From a virus, in IMG/VR virus record IMGVR_UViG_3300044627_004557, positions 1-61,797 of that record: a DNA stretch of 61,797 nt; one strand, written 5' to 3'. Each line of letters opens with the position of its first letter. Position 1 is the first letter of the stretch. Below, piece after piece: positions 56,201 through 61,797 of this stretch. Made by a program: the position numbers and the translations under genes. The notes under the pieces were generated by a model. It saw only the letters and a program-made list of their open reading frames with translations. It was not told the origin of the DNA and searched no databases.

Positions 56201-59200
56201 CTCAGGGAAACGGGAACGGCACCCGAAGCTGCCGGAGTTCAACCTCAAACCGAACAAGATGTACGGCAAGAAACCAATGTCACCCAAGAAAGAGGTGATG
56301 AAGGAGAAACCCCTCCCCGCCTTCCTCAAGAAGAAGGGCGCCAAGAAGGGCAAGTAACTCCGGCGGTAGAGGGAGGAGCTCAGGCTCCTCCTACCGCAAA
56401 AAAGCCAGTTCAAGAAAAGCCAACAACTCAGCCGGACGTATTAAAAGACGTGGAGAGTACGGCTAAGGCTTTGGAAGCGGCAAAAGAGGATGATACTGTA
56501 ACTTTTGTTGACGAAATTGTCAATGGAGAAGAGGGATATAGGGCGGTTAGTAAAATTCTTGACATAATAAATTTAGCACAACGCGGAGACAAAAGAGGCA
56601 ATATATCTATCCCATCAGCTATACCATTTCTGCCCAAAACAATAAAGTCCGTTCATTTGGCTAGGAACGAAAATGACAAAAGAAGTATACTTAAAAACGG
56701 GTTTGATGAGAAACAGTCATCAATAGACTCTCCAATTCCTGGTGTTTACTTCAGTAGCGATGATTGGAGCGCTAATGATAGATTTGGACGAGAAAAAAAA
56801 CATGCGCTATATGTTTCAATAAAAAACGAGGGGCTTGTTTATTTTGACGACGTTGCCTCTTTTGCTGACTATCTGGAAAAAAACAATTTGCCAAATAGGG
56901 GACAAACACTTACTCAAGAGCAATTAAATAAATTAAAATCGAAAGGTGTAAAGGGGATATTGTTAAGAGAAGATTTTGCTAGTGACACAAGGAACGAACT
57001 GATAGTCATAGATAGCTCTATTATAGAAAACATATCTGATAATGAAATCCCAATAACGGAACTTCCAAGCTCTTTTAGTGATTCAAGTAAAATGGCCGAA
57101 GCCTACCACAAAGCCAAGAAAGACGGATCAAACCCCGAATTGGTCAAAGCAGTAGAAGACTTGTTGGCCGGAGAACAACAGCAAGAAAAAGCAGAAAAGC
57201 CAACAACTCAGCCGGATACGCAGGCAAAAAGCGTAAAATCTTCCGCTCAAAAAGCGGCAAAGTCTTTATCTAATTGGGTTAAAGGAGGCGAAAGCAGAGG
57301 GCTCGGTATAGCAAATCTGCCTGAGCAGGATGCAGAAAGATTTAAAAAGTTTACCGAAGATGTTGGAGAACTAATTTCTGCATTAATCAATAACGGAGTC
57401 ACGAGGGCTAGCACGGCTCTAGGAATGATTAAGCCGTACTTTGCAGAAAACGGACCGCAATTTTCTAAGTACGCGAGTAGGTTTTTCAAAGACGAATTCA
57501 ACTTGGCCATAATAGATAGGTATCCTGATTTGTATAAAAAGGCTCAAGGACTTGAAAAGAAACTTGAGAAAGCTTTGACTCAAAAGGAAAAACTATTAGC
57601 CAAAGATGTTGAAGAAGCTAGGAATAGCATCATTGAAAAAATAAAACTTAGGCTAAATCCATCCAGTTGGTCAAAAGCAAAATCGGGTATATTGGCAAAG
57701 GCAAAACTCACGAATGAGTCAATATCTGAGTTGAAGCTTTATTCTGAAATCTTTAATGACGAAAGCCTAAGCCAAATGGATGGCAAGGAATTAAAGGCAC
57801 TATACAACGAGATAAACTCAATATTTAAGTCTGGTGCTAGATCTCAGTCTGCTACAAACAAGATATTGAGTAACCACAATAAGTCCTTAAAGGAACGATC
57901 AATAATAGCTATATCAAATTCTTTGGGGACATCGGAAAAGGTCAATGATTACAAGTCGGCCGAAGAGAAGTCAAAAAGGCCGGGTGTTGCCTTTTATATT
58001 ATTGATAACGAAAGCGGACAGATTCAAGAGGTAGATAGGAAAAACATATCTGAATGGAAAGACTTTTTTGAAAGCAATTCGTACTCCGTAATCGCTATAG
58101 ACACAAATCGGAATACCTTGCGAAACAAAAGTCTTTTAGGGAGACTTGGAAAATTTACAAGTAAACTGAAGTTTGATCATCTTTTTGACACAAGGAATAT
58201 AGTTGCCGTATTTTCCAACAACGATGAATCTTACGATTTCTTTGAGAAGAACTTTATTGACTTGATTTGGAAAGCCGATTTCAGCAGAGATGAATTAAAG
58301 CAACAAATCGGCAGATTTGATAAAATATCCGAAAAACTAAAGAATGCCGGCTTTAACATTGATATTTCCAAAAAGGTAAAGTCAATTGTCCTAAGGATAG
58401 GAGATGTGTATGCAGAAGGAACGAACGAAGATGGGCTGACTATTGGGCAAATAATAGACACATTCATGATGCTTAGGGATCCGGATGCTATAGTTAGGGC
58501 AGGTGGAGAAGGGCTCGTCAACTACAACAAGGAAGATATAGATAGCATCATTGACTATGTGTTAAATGATGAAGGATTAATGAGGGCCGTAAGCGAGATC
58601 ACTCAAGCATACCAAGATTTTCTAAATGAACAGATATTGCCTACCTTAACAAATTACGGATATAGCACGATTTCATTTGATCCTAAGCAGTACAACAAAA
58701 ACTCTTCTTTCTCAAAGAATCCGGATGAAAACGCAAGGGCTATAGAAATCCTTAATAAGGTTTATTCAAACAACATACCTCAGTCTATACCGTATTCTCC
58801 GCTGTCAATAGTCGGCGATGATGCAATGATTGATGAGTCTATTGATGTTCTTAGCTCACCAAATAAGGACGGGGTGATGTCGGTAATGTCAAACAATGTT
58901 ATCTCAAGGGGAGATGGAGGGCAAATTGTTTTCTCAAATGTGGCGTACAAGTATAACAACTACATGGATGGAATGATCGATATGGTCACCAGAATGCCCC
59001 TGTTGAATAATGCTAAGGCTATGTTTGGCAAAGAGCAGATGACATTGATAAAAAACAAATATGGAGAAGCCGGCGCCGATTCAATAAAGTCAAATGTACA
59101 AAGAGTCGTCACAAATAAGAGTTCAAAGATAGAAGCAAAGATTATTGGTGAAGGAGTTGCTAATTGGGTGAACAGATCCGTATTAGGTCAGATGTGGTTT

Positions 59201-60823
59201 AACACAAGGGCCGCTCTTTTCCAACCTATTGCCGCGCTGAATTTTGCTCCATTAGCTCCAAGTATTGGCAAATATCTCAGTTCAGTTAAATCAATGAATT
59301 GGATTTCTACGACAAAAGAAATCCAAAGTATGTCGTGGGTCAAGGAGAGATTCGGAGGTAGAATATTCAGCATTGACGCAAGAGAACTAGAGAGAAGGAC
59401 GAAAGATGGGCAAATTGACATTTTCTCATTAGTTGACAAAATGCTCAAAATAGGATACACTCCAACGGCGGTTTTTGACTTTTTGTCAATTGTTATCGGT
59501 GGAGGACCTCTTTATGATTCTATTAAGAACGAAAGGTATAAGGAATACATAAAGACGATGGATGAAAGCAGCGCAAGAATAGCAGCTCAAAATGATGCCA
59601 GCTTTGAACTTTATAAGGCAACAAACGCGTCGCAACAATCAGGAAATAACATGCTGATCAGTAATGCTCAAAGAAATCCGCTTTTAAGACTTCTTATGAG
59701 CTACCAGACGGCTAGCCAACAGATGATGAGAGGTGCAATCCTTTCTGCACAATTGTTATCAAAAGGCATAGGGGATCCCGCAAGACATGCTTACATTATG
59801 CTGCAATTTGGGCTCATAAGTACGGCCCTATTCACGCTTGTTTCAAGAACTCCCGAGTTGGTTTATGGGGCACTTGGCTTTGGCGATGACGATGAAGACA
59901 AAGACTTAAAGAAATCAAAAAGACAAAAAGAGTCAGAGTCAAAGTATTACACGGAGTTGTTGAGCGGGTTTTTCTCAGGATTTGGCGTCCCAGGGAACCT
60001 GATGTTTGCTGTTGGAATAAAACCATTTATCACGGACTCGTTTGATCAAGAGAAATACGATGAAGTATCAGCTATGGAGAAATTTAATATGGCTGTTGAA
60101 AAATTATCTGATTACATATCCGCAGGCGCTCCCGGTCTTTCAATAAAGTTTCGTCAGTTTGGGGATTCCGCTGAGTCATTTGATGAAGGCGAAATATTGC
60201 GAGGAATTGCTAATGCTGGATCGGCATTGGCAGGCATACCATTAGCTAGACTCTTTGAGATTTTTGACCAATTTGCAGAAGCGGCCACAAGGGATTACAA
60301 TGCTATGGAAAGAATGCTTAGGGCTACAGACATATTCAACAAGTCTTGGTCGGAGAAGCACTACCAGGAGCAGGTACTGAAGGGCAAAATTGAGCCTAAA
60401 ACAAAAATTGAAAAAAATGAAATCCAAAAGTCAAACATAGAAGAGTTAAACTCTATGATGAAAGACTTGGGTTTTAGGGCCGCTAGACAGACCGGTGCCG
60501 AAAGAGACAAATCTTTAGACAAGGTTAAGCGATACACCGATTATGCAGCTAGAGAATACTCTATGACTCAAGATCAGTATGAAGGTTTAGTAAAGAACTT
60601 TAATAAGGGATATTTTACAGGCCAGGTACCCGATGAGTTCTTGGATTTCGCTAGGCTATCAAGTGAGTCAAAAGTAAAAGCTATAGCCAAAAAGATAAAC
60701 TCCATTGATGGCCTTAAAGAAAGATCTAATTATATTATTAGGCTAGACAGCGCAAATGTCGGAAACGACATTCTTTCTGAGTCAGAAATAGAAAAAGTAA
60801 GAAATCTCTTGGATGACAAATGA
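53249..60823 (+). CDS. Giant polyvalent internal virion protein with a candidate ADP-ribosyltransferase domain
   Basis: The 2524-aa protein starts at GTG. The N-terminal region is acidic and mixed. Hydrophobic segments lie near 389-430 and 558-580. A P/Q/E-rich linker spans about 993-1070. At about 1120-1265 a domain runs VHLARNEN (H1136), GVYFSS (Y1167), ALYVSIKNEGLVYFDD and NELIVID (E1250), fitting the H-Y-E pattern of ART domains in phage polyvalent proteins. The C-terminal third is helical, with a transmembrane-like stretch near 2180-2210 (AYIMLQFGLISTALFTLVSR). It is probably injected with the genome to protect DNA or modify host targets. Confidence 0.7.
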   Translation: MPKIKYKELAAALRQDFGNDVANLDDLTLAQNWVNDNPDKADLIEFNVESPPTKRTGNLMEDLKSAPPLPRTKVAFQRERGGVEVPFIPQQFGFQGGEMVQPARPEIDESSLESPFVQVDSEPVIGRGTEILPTKFSNTIEGRNILDFTAGKKDPKSIEDYYKNIAKEGAVGSESDFGEEMRLANTIRVSEAFAADDYNENYPDAPLSFDGIKASLSNPEFANERNAAIDNINSTISKANWYGAMDLQDEYNQYAELANQLQADFDAKFGDFERSYAGYEQSVKKYGIPEAQGRLVEINERVLQQAKELDETNFFGKASLAASRFISGGGYLLSDFAGALGATDIADKMKSSLMDSQLATKDPRLALFKAPYDPKTGQFVEGGLLSANTLGFVFEQGLNMIPSIVAAATPYGRLGQLAVGAIGTAALTYDEYSAEIDQAALQAGAKIDPQTRAILSAVGAAKTGLIENAIPINRFFKNGMSKAFSENAVKALASGKSLDFAIKAGTQGIKAFGLTSGVEVAEELLDQGVQESINASITNQFPELKGQPQFEEKSLEDYAGIAVNTLVAVAPLGGVGFAYSGSRLKEDLFHNVARNNKVEVTLNLFEQNKDKFKDSQYKKNVDRLSLIGNIYSQIPEDIDDVSARKIADKMLEIESINSKMDKNTPQAIRERNTAKIDKINQEISSIFSEAEMSRPAVTEAPEEAFPTIELQIPESDQNVLNAVSERIEPIIAPLAQRMTNAEEIDMAEIEAVAEQMIDEQSRILESESLSETERQNLSDLIESQIDNLLNYEFATTTITEQAGQGIEVKGVVRAAKPGLPQKISAERFHGATITDPKTGEKRIVVLRRVPITQSRSGLVYQLAPKSFSGKLLSSPESQQVVSEEESKSTPFSNMEYVSSVFDDAGRFMGVILRDANTGEEIQLDNAFAPGAKSTQGETMGWNDLALDIAIAESQRQIGTVPEGAFIRTIQRVVPVEQVKKIFPNLRETGTAPEAAGVQPQTEQDVRQETNVTQERGDEGETPPRLPQEEGRQEGQVTPAVEGGAQAPPTAKKPVQEKPTTQPDVLKDVESTAKALEAAKEDDTVTFVDEIVNGEEGYRAVSKILDIINLAQRGDKRGNISIPSAIPFLPKTIKSVHLARNENDKRSILKNGFDEKQSSIDSPIPGVYFSSDDWSANDRFGREKKHALYVSIKNEGLVYFDDVASFADYLEKNNLPNRGQTLTQEQLNKLKSKGVKGILLREDFASDTRNELIVIDSSIIENISDNEIPITELPSSFSDSSKMAEAYHKAKKDGSNPELVKAVEDLLAGEQQQEKAEKPTTQPDTQAKSVKSSAQKAAKSLSNWVKGGESRGLGIANLPEQDAERFKKFTEDVGELISALINNGVTRASTALGMIKPYFAENGPQFSKYASRFFKDEFNLAIIDRYPDLYKKAQGLEKKLEKALTQKEKLLAKDVEEARNSIIEKIKLRLNPSSWSKAKSGILAKAKLTNESISELKLYSEIFNDESLSQMDGKELKALYNEINSIFKSGARSQSATNKILSNHNKSLKERSIIAISNSLGTSEKVNDYKSAEEKSKRPGVAFYIIDNESGQIQEVDRKNISEWKDFFESNSYSVIAIDTNRNTLRNKSLLGRLGKFTSKLKFDHLFDTRNIVAVFSNNDESYDFFEKNFIDLIWKADFSRDELKQQIGRFDKISEKLKNAGFNIDISKKVKSIVLRIGDVYAEGTNEDGLTIGQIIDTFMMLRDPDAIVRAGGEGLVNYNKEDIDSIIDYVLNDEGLMRAVSEITQAYQDFLNEQILPTLTNYGYSTISFDPKQYNKNSSFSKNPDENARAIEILNKVYSNNIPQSIPYSPLSIVGDDAMIDESIDVLSSPNKDGVMSVMSNNVISRGDGGQIVFSNVAYKYNNYMDGMIDMVTRMPLLNNAKAMFGKEQMTLIKNKYGEAGADSIKSNVQRVVTNKSSKIEAKIIGEGVANWVNRSVLGQMWFNTRAALFQPIAALNFAPLAPSIGKYLSSVKSMNWISTTKEIQSMSWVKERFGGRIFSIDARELERRTKDGQIDIFSLVDKMLKIGYTPTAVFDFLSIVIGGGPLYDSIKNERYKEYIKTMDESSARIAAQNDASFELYKATNASQQSGNNMLISNAQRNPLLRLLMSYQTASQQMMRGAILSAQLLSKGIGDPARHAYIMLQFGLISTALFTLVSRTPELVYGALGFGDDDEDKDLKKSKRQKESESKYYTELLSGFFSGFGVPGNLMFAVGIKPFITDSFDQEKYDEVSAMEKFNMAVEKLSDYISAGAPGLSIKFRQFGDSAESFDEGEILRGIANAGSALAGIPLARLFEIFDQFAEAATRDYNAMERMLRATDIFNKSWSEKHYQEQVLKGKIEPKTKIEKNEIQKSNIEELNSMMKDLGFRAARQTGAERDKSLDKVKRYTDYAAREYSMTQDQYEGLVKNFNKGYFTGQVPDEFLDFARLSSESKVKAIAKKINSIDGLKERSNYIIRLDSANVGNDILSESEIEKVRNLLDDK

Positions 60824-61094
60824 TGATCCAATTGAACTGAGTTCTTTCAAGTACTGCGTTCTTAGAAGCAACAGCCGATTGAGGCAACTAATCAAGTTAC
60901 AAATAAAGAGAAAGCAATCCTCTTTGTTAAAAGTATGCTCTGAAAACGAACTTGATTACCAAAGGATACAAAAGTACATGAGCACACCCTATTTTGAAAA
61001 AGGCAACAAGAATTATGCGTCACAAAAAGACGTAATGGCATTAGCCCACGTCTTGGGGATACAGGTAGATCTATCCTTTAAGGTCTTGAAATAG
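60813..61094 (+). CDS. Small HTH-like protein at the arm convergence
   Basis: The 93-aa protein has a basic segment (LRQLIKLQIKRKQSSLLKVC) followed by ENELDYQRIQKYM and DVMALAHVLGIQVDL. The pattern of helix, turn, helix with a basic start resembles an XRE-type repressor-like fold, lacking certainty. It overlaps the giant protein gene by 11 nt and runs 17 nt into the oppositely oriented spanin-like gene. Confidence 0.5.
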   Translation: MTNDDPIELSSFKYCVLRSNSRLRQLIKLQIKRKQSSLLKVCSENELDYQRIQKYMSTPYFEKGNKNYASQKDVMALAHVLGIQVDLSFKVLK

Positions 61095-61695
61095 CAAGAA
61101 CTCCTGCGGTAAAGCCAAGAACTCCTACAAGCACGGGGTGCTCGTACCATTTTCTTTTGGGTTGCACAACGGAGAATCCGGATATCTTAGTCACAACTCC
61201 GCATCCGTCCACCTTGGCGGATGCAATGATTAAATCTCCATCGCGATGCTGAATCAGCTGAAGGCTTAATGGCGCCATCTTGTAGGCGATGCTATCCCCT
61301 TCCACCGACAGGGCCAAACAAGAGTCCTGGTAGGTGAACGAATCACGAATCGTATCCCTTTGGGTAATCACCGATCGGACCGTGTCATGGACCACCATAA
61401 CATCAACAAACGCTAGAGCGTCAGAGAGCCTCTTAGAGAGCTTCTTTATCTCCGCCTTACCCTTGACATTGCTTGCCTTGAGTTCGTTGATTGTGAGGCT
61501 CCGTAGAGCGTTCTGGGCGTACACCTCGTCCCCAATCTTCTTGTAGTGTACTACGCTGTCCTGGATGGCTTCAATAAAGGCTTCTTTTTCCTTTCTCCTT
61601 TCCCTCTCCTGCATACAGGTCTGAAGGCTAAAAAGGATTACGACAATCCACAGTGCGTGGACCAGGTAGTGTTTGGCGTTTTCGTCTATGGTCAT
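61078..61695 (-). CDS. Spanin-like membrane-anchored protein
   Basis: The 205-aa protein has an N-terminal hydrophobic segment (residues about 10-27; YLVHALWIVVILFSLQT) followed by Cys and basic residues. A charged helical periplasmic region comes next (RERRKEKEAFIEAIQDSVVH, KGKAEIKKLSKRLSDALAFV), then a beta-like domain and a second short hydrophobic end (HPVLVGVLGFTAGVLAISRP). Layout and placement after the endolysin (if the molecule is circular) suggest an i-spanin or Rz-like lysis protein. Its start overlaps the preceding gene by 4 nt. Confidence 0.6.
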   Translation of the reverse strand: MTIDENAKHYLVHALWIVVILFSLQTCMQERERRKEKEAFIEAIQDSVVHYKKIGDEVYAQNALRSLTINELKASNVKGKAEIKKLSKRLSDALAFVDVMVVHDTVRSVITQRDTIRDSFTYQDSCLALSVEGDSIAYKMAPLSLQLIQHRDGDLIIASAKVDGCGVVTKISGFSVVQPKRKWYEHPVLVGVLGFTAGVLAISRP

Positions 61696-61797
61696 TTCTT
61701 TCTTGCTGCGGAATATGCGATAGCAGCGATTTGTTTTTCGCTTCGTTTCTTGTTAGCAGGCTTCTCCCGGTTAGCCCGGGTCAGTTCCTGGATGTTT
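61692..61797 (-). CDS. C-terminus of a small basic protein entering from the right edge (partial)
   Basis: The last 34 residues are NIQELTRANREKPANKKRSE followed by KQIAAIAYSAARKK. The RSEKQIAAIAYSAA end is familiar from small phage proteins of unknown role. The N-terminus would lie at 24-1 if the molecule is circular. The stop overlaps the spanin-like start (ATGA), placing it within the lysis cassette. Confidence 0.55.
   Translation of the reverse strand, partial: NIQELTRANREKPANKKRSEKQIAAIAYSAARKK

Noticed and set aside
53249-60823. Giant protein as a virion RNA polymerase like that of N4 or crAss-like phages
   Set aside because: No polymerase catalytic motif (DxDGD-type or T7-like) was seen. 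The ART-like domain and C-terminal membrane-like stretch fit an injected polyvalent protein better.

Overview
The window looks like a nearly complete genome of a tailed bacteriophage, about 61.8 kb, probably infecting a member of the Bacteroidota. Three leftward promoters match the Bacteroidota consensus exactly (TTTG, 19 nt, TANNTTTG). Most genes have A/C-rich leaders without a strong Shine-Dalgarno sequence, and the gene content (terminase, portal, scaffold, capsid, GH19 endolysin) is that of a tailed phage. No tape-measure, tail-tube or sheath gene was recognised, while very large internal-virion-type proteins are present. This favours a short-tailed (podovirus-like) virion of the kind seen in Cellulophaga and crAss-like phages; the taxonomic placement is an inference.

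The layout is two divergent arms meeting in an AT-rich region at about 31.4-33.0 kb. The leftward arm (about 31.4 kb down to 1, apparently continuing past the window ends to 61.08 kb) carries first many small accessory genes (30-20 kb), including RadC-like, YubB-like, DUF551 and nuclease proteins. Next come a C5 cytosine methyltransferase, a DnaA-domain protein, and then replication, recombination and regulation genes (14-7 kb): MazG-like, RecE-like exonuclease, Rad52-like annealase, ECF-type sigma factor, SSB-like OB-fold protein, metallophosphoesterase and AEP primase-helicase. After these come a glycosyltransferase, three paralogous lectin-fold receptor-binding proteins and a lysis cassette (TM/coiled-coil protein, GH19 endolysin, small protein, spanin-like protein). 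The rightward arm (33.07-61.09 kb) begins with a RepL-like plasmid replication initiator and then carries virion morphogenesis: terminase, portal, scaffold, major capsid protein, a collagen-like protein, connector-type proteins, a 1606-aa protein, three internal-type proteins and a 2524-aa polyvalent protein with a candidate ADP-ribosyltransferase domain. The arms converge at 61.08-61.09 kb.

The most unusual part is 30.4-32.8 kb. A TGTTAY motif recurs every few tens of bases through both a 275-aa gene of unknown function and 1.4 kb of non-coding DNA, with six perfect TGTTATAACA palindromes. A separate 20-bp near-palindrome occurs six times between 28.5 and 31.8 kb, twice just downstream of strong promoters. 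Together with the RepL-like gene next to it this looks like a replication or partition locus with its own regulator. No integrase was recognised, so an episomal (phage-plasmid) phase is conceivable but unproven. Other notable points are three palindromes phased exactly 40 bp apart, a 99-bp hairpin with a tRNA-Leu-like 5' half, a dual-coding ORF inside the methyltransferase gene, and a phage-encoded ECF-type sigma factor.
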